A stretch of 64,000 nucleotides of DNA from Orobanche coerulescens (taxonomy: Eukaryota > Streptophyta > Magnoliopsida > Lamiales > Orobanchaceae), in contig CM065809.1 in the NCBI GenBank assembly GCA_033398695.1, positions 176,008,501-176,072,500 on the forward strand, in the 5' to 3' direction. Numbering within the stretch: position 1 is the first letter of the stretch; each line of letters starts with the position of its first letter. The notes under the pieces are model-generated. The model saw nothing but the letters and a program-made list of their open reading frames with translations, was not told where the DNA came from and did no database searches. Below are positions 35,741 through 48,060 of this stretch, in pieces. Made by a program: the position numbers and the translations under genes.

Positions 35741-36857
35741 TGTAACGCCCCGATTTCGCATATACATTTATTGTGAATTATAGAAAAACATGTTCAATTT
35801 TATTAAATTAATGCCCCAATAATGTGTCATTTAATTTATTTTATTTTCATGACCAAGCAAATTCATTTGTCATTAAAAGTCATGTCCAAATACGTGATTC
35901 AGTATCGTCATTTCTCATTTTAATTTATCGTATTTCATGTCATTATTTCTAGTAAAGTCAAATTTTAAACAATATTAATTGTTAAAAGATTTTACAAGAT
36001 AAATAATATTATTGTTTATTATTTATTATTACTATTATTGTTATTAATATTATTATTATTATTATTTAATATCCAACTTAACATTTGAAGAAATTGAAGG
36101 AAACGTTTTCTTTTTTGTTTGTTTTCTTCCTATACTTAAACTTTTCCAATTTCTTCCCAACTTTTCAAATCAATGCATTTAACCCAAAATATTAACACAA
36201 ATAAATAAGAAACCTTTCAAATCATTTCAATACAATATATAAATTTAAAACTCAGAATTGATCACACAATACACCAATATTTTCTTTTTCTCCCTGCCGT
36301 CGCCCTACAATCATCATCATCAGACCAATCATCATCATCATCAACATCATCTTGCAGCCATAGGTAAGCTTTAAGGTCTCATTCAAGCAAAATTTAAGAT
36401 CTGTAAACTCCCCTTTATTATTATTCTGCAAATTACAATTATAAATATAGTATATATATATATATATATATATATATCTACCCGTACACTAGGAATCAAC
36501 ATTTGAGCCCAGATTCCATAACCAAAACACAAACCCAGGTTTCCAATTCATCGAGCCCAGAAAAAAATCGTCAAAAACCAGTTCATCCAAACCATATCCC
36601 GTCAGAAATCAATTGAAAGAACAAATTTTCAGGAACCAAACCCGGTTACAAAACCCAACCAGGCCCGTACGAACCACCTAATCCCGATTTGCCGGAAACT
36701 CCGATCTGCCGCACGCAGCAACACCTCCAGGAACCGCCTCCAGCCACCCGAGTCGTCCGATGCCGTTTTGCTTGTGTGTGCGCGACAGGAGGTGTGTGAG
36801 TGTGCCTGGTCGAGATGAAATCCCAATTGGATTTTGTATGTGTGTGTGTGTGTGTGC

Positions 36858-36890
<33 letters not shown>

Positions 36891-38007
36891 GATTTGAGAG
36901 AGGGAGAGGGAGAGAGAGAGAGGCGAGAGGCGAGAGGTAGAAGATGTGAGGGTGAGAATGAGGTATAATTCGGCCGACTTCCTTGCTAATGGGGTTTTTA
37001 TACCCACTTTTTTTTAGGGTTCTTCAATTTAATCCCCAAGTTTCAGACCCTCTCAAATTGACCCCAAATCAGTTTTCAGAGTATACTAATTTCAGCCTCT
37101 AATTTTCAGTTTCTTCATTCTTGCCCCAGCCTGGTTTATAATTATTTCAGTTAGCCCAATCAGAATTATAATTTCTTCAATTCAGCCCCATTTTTGGCAC
37201 AAGCCATTAAAATATTGATTGTATTCATTAATATTAATAATATAATTTTAAATCTCTATCTTGTATTTTATTCCCAGATATTAAATATTTATAAATTATA
37301 ATAACAGTGATTACCATTATTATTAATTGTAGATAATAACAAGAACGTACGGGCCTAGAATTATCAAGTCAAGCATTTTCACCACATTCAAGTTCAAGAA
37401 CTGCATTTTATCTAGGTGTGGGGATTTATTACGCTTTTTTTTATTTTAATTGCTTTATATATTGTCTCGTATGTGCACGTGAAATCACGAAGACTTAAAT
37501 GTGCAATCAACTGAAGACTTAAATGTGCAATCATCAAGACTTAAATGTGAAATCAGTCAGAAGCACTTAATTGTGCATAAAGCCTTCGGGAGCCGACGGG
37601 CTTCAGAATTTATCAGTCATGTTGTTTATACTTGCTAATATATTTAGTAATTAACGTAGACATATTGCGTATTCTCCACACTGAGCGAGTTGGAAGCTCA
37701 CCCCACTGTTTACCCCCTTTTCAGGTTGAGGAGCTCGATGTGGCATGCGTATGAGTGTGAGATGATCAAGCTTCAAGAGTTGTTATTTATTTATTTACTA
37801 TTATTTTTCCTAAGCTACGCTTTATGAACAATTGTTCCATTTGTTTTATTTTTAAAGTCAAATTATGTTTTAATTTAATGGTGACTTGGGATTATTACTT
37901 GCTATTATTAAGTTTATTTTTTTCTTAAAAATGTATTTCCGCTGCAAAATTTTTATTTACTCTTCTTAAAATTAGAAGAATTATATTTTAGAAAAGTGGT
38001 CGCTACA
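35741..38007 (+). repeat. 5' LTR
   Basis: Begins TGTAACGCCCC and ends GCTACA. It contains a (TA)n run (about 36449-36477), a compound (GT)n(GA)n tract (about 36836-36900), and near 37490-37580 short tandem repeats around ACTTAAATGTGCAATCA that differ in number from the 3' LTR. The string TTTCCGCTGCAAAA lies close to the 3' end, as in the other long LTRs of the window. No CpG dyad array is present in this LTR. Confidence 0.95.
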
Positions 38008-38011
38008 TAAG

Positions 38012-38023
38012 TGGTATCGGAGC
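38012..38023 (+). promoter_or_regulatory. tRNA-iMet primer-binding site
   Basis: TGGTATCGGAGC begins four bases after the 5' LTR. It is complementary to the 3' end of plant initiator-methionine tRNA except for one position (consensus TGGTATCAGAGC), the usual primer for minus-strand synthesis in these elements. Confidence 0.85.
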
Positions 38024-38423
38024 GGGTCTACGGTTCTGTAGACTCGTTGAAATGTTTTCTTTTTCAAAACTGAAATTTTATTTCGCAAGTAGTCAAATAT
38101 TTTTAGCAATTATGATCATCCACCTCTGCCGCTCCACGTCGACTCCAAGGTACATTAAGTTATTATTATTCATTATGTGATGAATGCAGTTTACCAGATC
38201 AACCATGATTCATGCATTAAAGATGCATCTTCATTATATTTTGTACATAAGAATTTTATGATAAAGTATTTAGGCATGAAATTATTTTCTTATAAATTCA
38301 TAAGTATATGTGTGACATGCGTAAATCATCATTGCTAGAGATGTAATATAACTCTCCGTTTTATTTTCTCCCTGTCGTTGGGTAAGTACTGAAGGGTCGT
38401 TGCGTGTGGTATGCCATAGGATA

Positions 38424-41400
38424 ATGGCAACTCGTGGACGTGGACGCCTAGCTAACCGAGGTGCAGATAATCTCGGTGGTCAGAATGCCAACCTTGGTGC
38501 TGGTGGTGGTGGTGACGGCAACAATAACGTGCCAGCTCCTACTCAGTCACAAGTTGTGCAACAGTTCCGGTGTTTCACCCCACCAACATTCAACAGTCGA
38601 GAAGGACCAGCTTTTGTTGATGAATGGTTCATGTCGCTCGAGCGCACCTTTGAGCTCATTGGGTGTACTGATGCACAAAGAATTCTTTGTGGCCAATATC
38701 AAATGGTGGAGGATCTTTGGACGCTGGTGGATAAGCTATTGGCGTTTGAGGCCGGCGGCCGAGCGTGCTGCATTGACTTGGGATCGATTCAAGGAAATAG
38801 TGATGGAACAGTACTACCCACAGCATTACCGAGAGAAGATGGAGAGAGAGTTTTGGAATCTCGAACAATGAGGGATGACGGTTGAAGAATATGAGAGGAA
38901 ATTCAACCAAATCAGCTTCTTTGTGGAGCACATGGTGGATACAGACCGGAAGAGGGCCCTTAAGTTTCGGAGTGGTTTACGCCCGAGTATTCGTCACATC
39001 GTGGCTGGTCATGGGGTGTTACCATATACCGAGACAGTGTTTCGAGCTCAAGAGGTTGAGGCTAGCCATAATCTAGATCAACAACAGTCAACTAAGCCTA
39101 ATACCGGTAAGAGGCATTGGAATGGGAACCAAAATAAGGTTGTGGCTTTTAATAAACAGAAGAAGGTAGATGAGAAATCTGGACCGGGTGCAACGATCAC
39201 TAGGCTTGCATGCCCAAAGTGTGGTAAAAATCATGGCGGAGAGTGTTTGTATGGAAAAGGTGTCTGCTATAGATGCAAGGAGCCAGGACATTCATCTTCG
39301 AACTGTCATCTCCAAAGGGCCAAAGGTCAAGGTTCTGGAGGAAAAGCTCGCATTTATACTTTGACCCAAAGGGACGCAGATGAGAATCCCGGCACGGTGT
39401 CAGGTATGCTTATGATCTCTAATGTGCCTGCTTTCGCTTTATTTGACACTGGTGCCACACATACTTTTATGTCTACAAAGTTTTATTATTCCATTGGTCA
39501 TAGAAGCGTTAAAACTGTTGAGTCTCTGGAGGTTAGCTTACCGTCAGGAAATACGATCCTCACTAATACAATGATTGACGAGAATATTGAGATAGGAGGT
39601 AGAGAATTTGACGCTAGCCTGTATTTAATTAACTCGATGGATTTTGACGTGATCCTTGGTATGGACTGGCTCGATAGACATGATGCCGATATAAGGTGTC
39701 GTGAGAAGAAGGTGACATTGAGGTGTTCTGAAGGCGAGTCGATCACTTTTTATGGTACTAAGAGTAGGACGGTACCCAGAGTAATCACAGCCATGAAAGC
39801 ACTAAGAAGCCTAAGGAAGGAGCGATGCCAGGGTTACTTGGTGAGTTTGGTCGACACTCGTACTAATGAGGTTTCCCCTACAGACGTACCTATAGTGCGG
39901 GAGTTTTTGGATGTGTTTCCAGAAGATTTGCCGGGAGTCCCACCCGACCGGTAAGTGGAGTTTAGTATTGATTTAGTCCCTGGGGCGGCCCCAACGTCCA
40001 AAGCACCATATAGGATGGCTCCGAGGGAACTTCAAGAATTGAAGGTCCAAATTCAAGAGCTGTTGGAGCTCGAATTTGTTCGTCCTAGTGTGTCACCATG
40101 GGGTGCACCAGTACTATTTGTAATAAAGAAGGATGGATCACTTCGGATGTGTATAGATTACCGAGAGTTGAATCGACTCACGGTGAAGAACAAGTACCCA
40201 CTACCGAGAATCGAGAATCTATTCGATCAATTGAGAGGATCCAGAACCTTTTCGAAGATCGATTTGCGGTCGGGATACCACCAACTGAAGATTAGGGAGT
40301 GTGACATTCCCAAGACGGCCTTCAGGACCCGTTATGGACATTTTGAATTTGTAGTGATGCCATTTGGTCTGAGTAATGCACCGGCAGTCTTTATGGATTT
40401 GATGAACAGAGTGTTCCAACCTTACTTGGATAAGTTCGTGATCGTTTTCATAGATGACATTTTGGTGTATTCTAAGGACAAGGAACAACACCAAGAGCAT
40501 TTGAGAATTACATTGGAGACACTTCGCAAGGAGAAGTTGTATGCCAAGTTCAAGAAATGTGAGTTTTGGTTGAACAGAGTTGGATTCCTTGGACATGTGG
40601 TGACTTCAAAAGGGATTGAGGTAGATCCCGATAAAGTTGTAGCAGTGAGTAGTTGGGGGGTACCCACGAATGCGAGCGAAGTTCGCAGCTTTCTGGGCTT
40701 AGCTGGCTATTATAGAAGATTTATCGAAGGATTTTCGAAAATCGCCACTCCTATGACCCAGCTAACAAGGAAAGGCGTGCGGTTTGAATGGAGTGACAAG
40801 TGTGAGGAAAGTTTCCAAGAGTTGAAAAGGAGACTAACCTCGGCACCAGTATTAATGATTCCTGATCCGACGGAAGACTTTGTTATTTATAGTGATGCCT
40901 CAAAGCAGGGGTTGGGTTGTGTTCTGATGCAACATGGTAAAGTAGTAGCCTATGCATCGAGACAGCTTAAACCACATGAGTTGAACTATCCAACGCATGA
41001 TTTGGAGTTGGCCGTAGTACATGCGCCAAGATTTGGCGTCACTATCTCTACGGAGGGAAGTGTGAGATATACACGGACCATAAAAGTTTGAAGTATCTTT
41101 TCACACAGAAGGATCTTAACATGAGGCAAAGGAGATGGTTAGAATTGGTGAAGGACTATGATTGTACCATCCATTACCATCCTGGTAAGGCGAATGTAGT
41201 AGCCGATGCCTTGAGTCGGAAGACTAGAGGCGAGTTAGCTTGCTTGACCGATCAGGAGAGTTTGATAAAGGAGTTCTCCCAGTTGAGGATTGAAGTAGTT
41301 GAGTCTTCAAAACGTTCGAAAGCAATCTTATCATCTTTGGTCTTGCAACCAAACTTGAGGGATAAGATTAAGGAGGCTCAACCATGTGATAAGTTCTTGT

Positions 41401-42829
41401 GTAAGATGAAAAATCGAGCACAAGATGGGAGTATTGAGAAATTTGTCATTGCCGCAGACGACGTTTTGACTTACGATGGGAGGTTGTGTGTTCCTAAGGA
41501 CACATCCCTTAGGAGGCAAATCCTTGAAGAAGCTCACAATGCACCATACTCTGCTCATCCAGGAGGTACAAAGATGTACCACGACCTGAAGAAGTTCTTT
41601 TGGTGGAGAGGAATGAAACGGGACATTGGTGTATTTGTGGAGAGGTGTATGATATGTCAGCAGGTGAAGGCAGAACATCAACGGCCAGGAGGTTTACTTC
41701 AACCGTTGGAAATCCCAGAATGGAAATGGGAGCATATCACAATGGATTTCGTGGTTGGTCTGCCACGAACAGTGAGGAAGAACGATGCTATCTGGGTGAT
41801 AGTAGATCGCTTGACGAAGTCATCTCACTTTCTACCTGTGAGGATGACTTATAGTATGGAACAATATGCACGGATTTATATTCGGGAGATTTTGAGGCTA
41901 CATGGTGTTCCAGTGTCAATCGTATCGGATAGAGATCCGCGAGTTACGTCAAAATTTTGGAAGAGTCTTCAGAGTGCATTGGGCACTAAGTTGAATTTCA
42001 GTACTGCATATCATCCGCAAACTGATGGTCAATCTGAGCGGACTATCAAGACACTTGAAGATTTGTTGAGGGCGTGTGTTCTTGATACTGGTGAGAATTG
42101 GGAGAATATTTCGCCGTTAGTAGAGTTTGCTTATAACAATAGTTACCAAGCAACTATACAAATGGCCCCGTACGAGGCTCTCTACGGAAGGAAATGTCGA
42201 TCGCCTCTTTATTGGAGTGAGGTTGGAGAAGGAAAGATTTTGGGTCCAGAATTGATCGAGCAGACTGTAGAGAAGATAGCCGAGATCAGAAGTAAAATTA
42301 AGACTGCTCAGGATCGACAGAAGTCTTATGCTGATAAACGACGGAAAGTATACAATTTGAGATTGGAGAGAAGGTGTTCCTGAAGGTAGCGCCGATGAAA
42401 GGAGTAATACGATTAGGTAAAAAGGGAAAGCTACAGCCTCGTTATATCGGACCTTTTGAGATTTTGGGTCGCGTTGGTGATCTTGCTTATAGTTTGGCAT
42501 TGTCGTTAGAGTTATCGGGAGTGCACAATGTCTTTCACGTCTCCATACTAAGAAAGTACATACATGATCCTGGTCACGTATGCAATTTCAAAGAGTTACA
42601 TGTAGCCAAGAACCTGACTTATGAGGAGGTACCTATAGCTGTTTTGGAACGTAAGGTACACCAGTTACGAAATAAAGAGGTTAAATTGGTGAAAGTTCAA
42701 TGGAGTCGTCATGGACCAAATGAGGAAACGTGGGAACGTGAAGAGGAGATCCGTTCTAAGTATCCAACATTCATTTTCCAAGGTACGAAACTTAATTTTC
42801 GAGGACGAAAATTTGTTAAAGGGGGGTAG
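38424..42829 (+). pseudogene. gag-pol polyprotein with two stops and three frameshifts
   Basis: Start is the ATG at 38424 (MATRGRGR). The gag part covers about 38560-38960, with a CCHC zinc knuckle (CYRCKEPGHSSSNC, 39265-39306). The protease has FDTGATHTFMS near 39440. The RT has [18 protein letters not shown] (about 40160) and catalytic FIDDILVYS (about 40447). RNase H has [13 protein letters not shown]. The integrase has the HHCC zinc finger (41555-41665) and D, D, E residues in [17 protein letters not shown] and GQSERT. The tail (VKVQWSRHGPNEETWEREEE) is a chromodomain-like targeting module. Lesions: frameshift near 38690, TGA at 38869-38871, TAA at 39952-39954, frameshifts near 41027 and 42370. 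Domains are complete but not translatable as one protein. Confidence 0.93.
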
Positions 42830-42831
42830 GT
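42810..42831 (+). promoter_or_regulatory. polypurine tract
   Basis: The purine-rich run AAAGGGGGGTAGG immediately precedes the 3' LTR start at 42832 and overlaps the end of the polyprotein frame. It is the expected plus-strand primer site. Confidence 0.8.
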
Positions 42832-43131
42832 TGTAACGCCCCGATTTCGCATATACATTTATTATGAATTATAGAAAAACATGTTCAATTTTATTAAATT
42901 AATGCCCCAATAATGTGTCATTTAATTTATTTTATTTTCATGACCATGCAAATTCATTTGTCATTATAAGCCATGTCCAGTCATGTGATTCATGTCATGT
43001 CATTTCTCATTTTAATTCATCGTGTTTCATGTCGTCATTTCTAGGCCCGAGTCAAATTTTAAACAATATTAATTGTTAAAAGATTTTACAAGATAAATAA
43101 TATTATTGTTTATTATTTATTATTACTATTA

Positions 43132-43172
<41 letters not shown>

Positions 43173-45096
43173 TAATATCCAACTTAACATTTGAAGAAAT
43201 TGAAGGAAACGTTTTTTTTTTGTTTTCTTCCTATACTCAAACTTTTCCAATTCCTTCCCAACTTTTCAAATCAATGCATTTAACCCAAAATATTAACACA
43301 AATAAATAAGAAACCTTTCAAATCATTTCAATACAATATATAAATTTAAAACTCAGAATTGATCACACAATACACCAATATTTTCTTTTTGTCCCTGCCG
43401 TCGCCCTACAATCATCATCATCAGACCAATCATCATCATCATCAACATCATCTTGCAGCCATAGGTAAGCTTTAAGGTCTCATTCAAGCAAAATTTAAGA
43501 TCTGTAAACTCCCCTTTATTATTATTCTGCAAATTACAATTATAAATATAGTATATATATATATCTACCCGTACACTAGGAATCAACATCTTAGCCCAGA
43601 TTCCATAACCAAAACACAAACCCAGGTTTCCAATTCATCGAGCCCAGAAAAAATCGTCAAAAACCAGTTCATCCAAACCATATCCCGTCAGAAATCAATT
43701 GAAAGAACAAATTTTCAGGAACCAAACCCGGTTACAAAACCCAACCAGGCCCGTACGAACCACCTAATCCCGATTTGCCGGAAACTCCGATCTGCCGCAC
43801 GCGGCAACACCTCCAGGAACCGCCTCCAGCCACCCGAGTCGTCCGATGCCGTTTTGCTTGTGTGTGCGCGACAGGAGGTGTGTGAGTGTGCCTCGTCGAG
43901 ATGAAATCCGAATTGGATTGTGTTTGTGTGTGAAATCCCAATTGGATTGTGTGTGTGTGTATGTGTGTGTGTGCGTGTGAGGATTTGAGAGAGGGAGATG
44001 GAGAGAGAGAGAGGCGAGAGGTAGAAGATGTGAGGGTGAGAATGAGGTATAATTCGGCCGACTTCCTTGCTAATGGGGTTTTTATACCCACTTTTTTTTA
44101 GGGTTCTTCAATTTAATCCCCAAGTTTCAGACCCTCTCAAATTGACCCCAAATCAGTTTTCAGAGTATACTAATTTCAGCCTCTAATTTTCAGTTTCTTC
44201 ATTCTTGCCCCAGCCTGGTTTATAATTAGTTCAGTTAGCCCAATCAGAATTATAATTTCTTCAATTCATTTCATTTTTGGCACAAGCCATTAAAATATTG
44301 ATTGTATTCATTAATATTAATAATTTAATTTTAAATCTCTGTCTTGTATTTTATTCCCAGATATTAAATATTTATAAATTATAATAACAGTGATTACCAT
44401 TATTATTAATTGTAGATAATAACAAGAACGTACGGGTCTAGAATTGTCGAGTCAAGCATTTTCATCACATTCAAGTTCAAGGACTGCATTTTATCCAGGT
44501 GTGGGGATTTATTACGCTTTTGTTTATTTTAATTGCTTTATATATTGTCTCGTATGTGCACGTGAAATCAGTCAGAAGCACTTAAATGTGCAACCAGTCA
44601 GAAGCACTTAAATGTGCAATCAGTCAGAAACACTTAAATGTGAAATCAATCAGAAGCACTTAATTGTGCATAAAGCCTTCTGCCAGCCGACGCTTAATTT
44701 ATCAGTCATGTTGTTTATACTTGCTAATATATTTAGTAATTAACGTAGACATATTGCGTACTCTCCACACTGAGCGAGTTGGAAGCTCACCCCACTATTT
44801 ACCCCTTTTCAGGTTGATGAGCTCGATGTGGCATGCGTATGAGTGTGAGATGATCAAGCTTCAAGAGTTGTTATTTATTTATTTACTATTATTTTTCCTA
44901 AGCTACGCTTTATGAACAATTGTTCCATTTGTTTTATTTTTAAAGTCAAATTATGTTTTAATTTAATGGTGACTTGGGATTATTACTTGCTATTATTAAG
45001 TTTATTTTTTTTCTTAAAAATGTATTTCCGCTGCAAAATTTTTATTTACTCTTCTTAAAATTAGAAGAATTATATTTCAGAAAAGTGGTCGCTACA
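42832..45096 (+). repeat. 3' LTR
   Basis: Near-identical partner of 35741-38007. Visible differences include an expanded (TTA)n run (43130-43170), a shorter (TA)n run, a rearranged GT/GA tract (43915-43980) and four CAGTCAGAAGCACTTAAATG-type repeats near 44570-44660. The end GTGGTCGCTACA is followed directly by the duplicated GAAGT. Confidence 0.95.
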
Positions 45097-45533
45097 GAAG
45101 TTCCGGATATCCGAAAACTCGGATATCCGAAGTTCGGATATCCTGAATTTCGGATATCCGGAACTTCGGATTCGGATATCGGATAGTAGTTTTTAGAAAA
45201 ATCGGATATTCGGATATCCGAAATATCCGAAAAATCCTAAAATTTTATTTTTTTATTTTAAATAATAAAAAATATTCGGATATTCGGATATCCGATATCC
45301 ATATCCGAAGTTTTTTTCGGATATTCGGATATTCGATATCCAAATTCGAATATTTTTTTCGAATATAAGGATATCCGAATAAAATTTATATTTTTTCCGG
45401 ATATTCGGATATCCGATATCCGTATCCGAAATTTCGGATATCCGAAAACTGGATATCCGAAATTTCGAATACGGATATCGGATATCAAAATTTACTATCC
45501 GAATTTTCAGATATCCGAAATTGAACACTCCTA

Positions 45534-45803
45534 AGGCCGACTGAAGGAGGGCGGCAGATTGACTTCAAGTGTTTATGTTGGACATGGATTCTCTTAGCTT
45601 GATTAGATTAAGTTATTTCCTACTCAGGTGGAGAGATTATCAATCGTGTTATTACCCAAAATCAATCAATGCTAATTCACTATATCGGCCTAGAGGAAAC
45701 ATAAGATGAGAGACTTGTAGTTCATCTTTGTTCAACTATATTTCAAGCTAGCGCCTTAAGTCGATATACAATCCACAAAATCAAGAACAAGTTTGACCAC
45801 ACG
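45534..45803. other. intergenic spacer between two hAT elements
   Basis: No gene recognised. It starts with the right AGGCCGAC duplication of the split MITE and ends with ACCACACG (45796-45803), the left duplication of the next MITE. Confidence 0.5.
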
Positions 45804-45958
45804 CAGGGGCGGAGGGAGGGGGTCCAAGGGGGTCCACGGACCCTCCCGGCGGATGAAAATTCCCTTATAAAATAGGGAAGTTATATATATAGTTGTCCAA
45901 CCTCCGTATTTTTTATAGCTCCGGACCCTCCCGAGTAAATGCTCTGCTTCCGCCACTG
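45804..45958. mobile_element. small hAT MITE
   Basis: 155 bp starting CAGGGGCGGAGGGAGGG and ending GCTTCCGCCACTG, inverted at the ends, flanked by a perfect 8-bp duplication ACCACACG (45796-45803 and 45959-45966). Internal strings GGTCCACGGACCCTCCC and CCGGACCCTCCC are further inverted repeats. No coding capacity. Confidence 0.9.
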
Positions 45959-45966
45959 ACCACACG

Positions 45967-47486
45967 TAAAGCATTTCCATAAACTAACTCGTAAACTAAT
46001 ATATAAACTAGCTTATAATATATCAAATAAATAAATTATCAACTAATTTATCAACTAAACTACAAATACATCATAAATCAAAAGATCTTGATTATTGAGA
46101 TTTATTTTTCCTCCTTTTCCAACTGCCTTCAACTTATTAAAAAAAACTATATATTTACTATACGTGTGTTTGTCTTGGGGTGGGATCACTGCAGCCGCAC
46201 AATCTACGTCTTGACCGCCGTCCGTCGGATATAAGACACACACACACACTTGGTGTGTGTGATCGGAAGACGCGAGTGCAGCGGCGTAGTGCACTGTAGA
46301 GATCCTGCCCTTGTCTTGGTCTCTCAGTGGAATAATGGGGGGTTTATTATATTATTATTACGCCTCAGAAACAACTACCTAACATAGGATCTCTAGACTT
46401 TTTTTTTTCTTTTTAATTATTTTTTTCGTGTTTTCATTCTATAATTCTTGGTACAAAACGAGATCAATTTGACTTGGGCATATACAGATTAATTAAGATA
46501 ATTTAACTTGTATTTAATTGGTTTTATTTTAATCTAGTGTGACATGTTAAATTCTTGAAGAAAAATGTATAATTTTCTTGAAAATGGGCAAATTTTAAAA
46601 TTCAGATAATATTGGACACATCAACTTTATTATTAAAAGAGAGTTGTATAAGACACATGTCTTTATATAGATTTTTTAAATTAATTATTTTTTTAAATAT
46701 ACTAACTCCTAACATTTGAATGAGAGTTGATGTAATCAATTTTTTTTTCTTTTTTCTTTTTATTTTTCTCTCAATGTTTAGAAGTTAATAATTTTATCGT
46801 CTCAACTCTATTTTTTATTATTAATATTTTAAATTAATCTTCTTTTTACGATATTTTAATTAAATATTCATTAGGCATATATATAATTAAAATATTCCTT
46901 TTTGAATATGAGTGTTTTTGAATAATTATTGTATTATATCTTGATTTTAGATTATTTGTATATAAAATATAAAAATCAGATAATTTCCAAATAATTTCAT
47001 TGAAGTAAATCTATATTTTTACAAGATCAATATTTTTATTTCAGTTTTCATCTTCTTATAACAATTTTAGATTACTGAGTTATTTTATTTTAAAAATATT
47101 TGGGAAAGGAATTAGAGACGTGTTAGATTTACATCCGAGTAGAAAGATAAATTATTCGTTAAAATAATTTTTTGATTGATTCTTCTTTTTATGAAAAGAA
47201 AAATTATATAAACAAATATAATAAGCTGGTTATATTTTTATTTAAGTACGTCACAATAATATACTTTATCACCCTATGTCTAATGAATTACTATCATTGT
47301 GTATCTCATGGTATATTATTAAGTATAAATGTGTGACTTTAATCAAAATATTTATCAAAAATATATGACGTTCTTTCACATGTATACTGATATGTAATTA
47401 TATTAGTATATTAATATAAATATTACAAATATACAATGATCATATAGATTCCTGTCATGTTTATATATTTTATATCGAACTTTTAC
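45967..47486. other. AT-rich intergenic DNA with a Helitron-like 5' end
   Basis: No gene. A (CA)n tract with inverted partner CACACACTTGGTGTGTGTG lies near 46240-46260. At 46621 TCAACTTTATTATTAAAAGA then GAGTTGTATAAGACACATGT resembles the 5' end of the two Helitrons here, but no hairpin plus CTRR end was found downstream, so it may be a truncated copy. Confidence 0.4.
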
Positions 47487-48049
47487 TGGGGCTGGGATTT
47501 TTACCCGAAGAACCGAATTTTAATAAGAACCGAACCGAAAAAACCGGTTCCGGTTCCGATTTTTTTATTATTAACCGGTTCCGGTTCTTAATTCGGTTCC
47601 TTTTTAATAATTCGGTTCCGGTCCCGGTTCCTGTTTTATGATGTTAGAAAACCCGGTTTGGAACCGGTTCTATATATATTATATATAATAATAAAAATGA
47701 TATTACATATAAATTTTTACATAATGTAGGTATTAAATAAAGCAAATTAAACGTACTTTGTTCAAAATATTACACATTAAATTTGGTTTCTACTCAAAAT
47801 TCGTTTTTTTTACAAAATTCAGTTTTTTTGCACAATTCGGTTCCTAAAAGAACCGAAAAACTCGATTTTTACACATTAAATTCGGTTCCAGTTCCTAATT
47901 CGGTTCCTGAAGAAAAACCGGTTTTTTCGGTTTCGGTTCCTAATTCGGTTCCTAAAAAAAATTGGTCAAAAACCGAACCGATTTATGTATTTAGAAACCG
48001 GTTCCGGTTCTTTAAATTTTTACCAAGAACCGAACCGGTCCCAGTCCTA
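47487..48049. mobile_element. hAT-type MITE built of CCGGTTCGGTTCC repeats
   Basis: 563 bp starting TGGGGCTGGGA and ending TCCCAGTCCTA, flanked by a perfect 8-bp duplication ACTTTTAC (47479-47486 and 48050-48057). The interior is mostly degenerate repeats of GAACCGGTTC, CGGTTCCGGTTC and GAACCGAA in both orientations. It is the third MITE in this window with simple palindromic repeat content. Confidence 0.88.
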
Positions 48050-48060
48050 ACTTTTACACA

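Larger units (their letters stand above)
35741..45096 (+). mobile_element. complete but defective Ty3 (Tekay/Del-like chromovirus) retrotransposon
   Basis: LTRs at 35741-38007 and 42832-45096 (about 2.27 kb each) both start TGTAACGCCCCGATTTCGCA and end GTGGTCGCTACA. A perfect 5-bp duplication GAAGT flanks the element (35736-35740 and 45097-45101). Primer-binding site TGGTATCGGAGC (38012-38023) fits initiator-Met tRNA, and a polypurine tract precedes the 3' LTR. Internal order is gag, protease, RT, RNase H, integrase and a chromodomain-like tail, which places it in Ty3/chromovirus, probably Tekay. The coding frame has two stops and three frameshifts, so it cannot move by itself. The LTRs are very similar, differing mainly by indels at microsatellites and short tandem repeats, so insertion was fairly recent. 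Confidence 0.95.
35679..45533. mobile_element. hAT-type MITE built of ATATCCGA repeats, split by an LTR retrotransposon
   Basis: Ends TAGGGGTGTTCAA (35679) and TTGAACACTCCTA (45533) are inverted repeats and are flanked by a perfect 8-bp duplication AGGCCGAC (35671-35678 and 45534-45541). After removing the inserted retrotransposon and its 5-bp duplication the MITE is 494 bp. The right part (45097-45533) is nearly all repeats of GGATATCCGA, CGGATATTCGGATAT and similar palindromic strings. The insertion is nested, so the MITE is the older of the two. Confidence 0.88.

Noticed and set aside
36629..37007. Overlapping minus-strand frames repeated at 43732-44091
   Set aside because: They lie in the two LTR copies, depend on GT/GA microsatellites and are not conserved between the copies.
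43106..43309. Small frame with a poly-Tyr run
   Set aside because: It is the (TTA)n microsatellite of the 3' LTR and has no counterpart gene.
44664..45186. Hydrophobic small frames in the 3' LTR and MITE junction
   Set aside because: They cross the LTR/MITE boundary and the ATATCCGA repeats, so they cannot be a gene.
46055..46294. Possible small gene or MITE around CACACACTTGGTGTGTGTG
   Set aside because: No target duplication or terminal repeats could be fixed, and the frame is low complexity.
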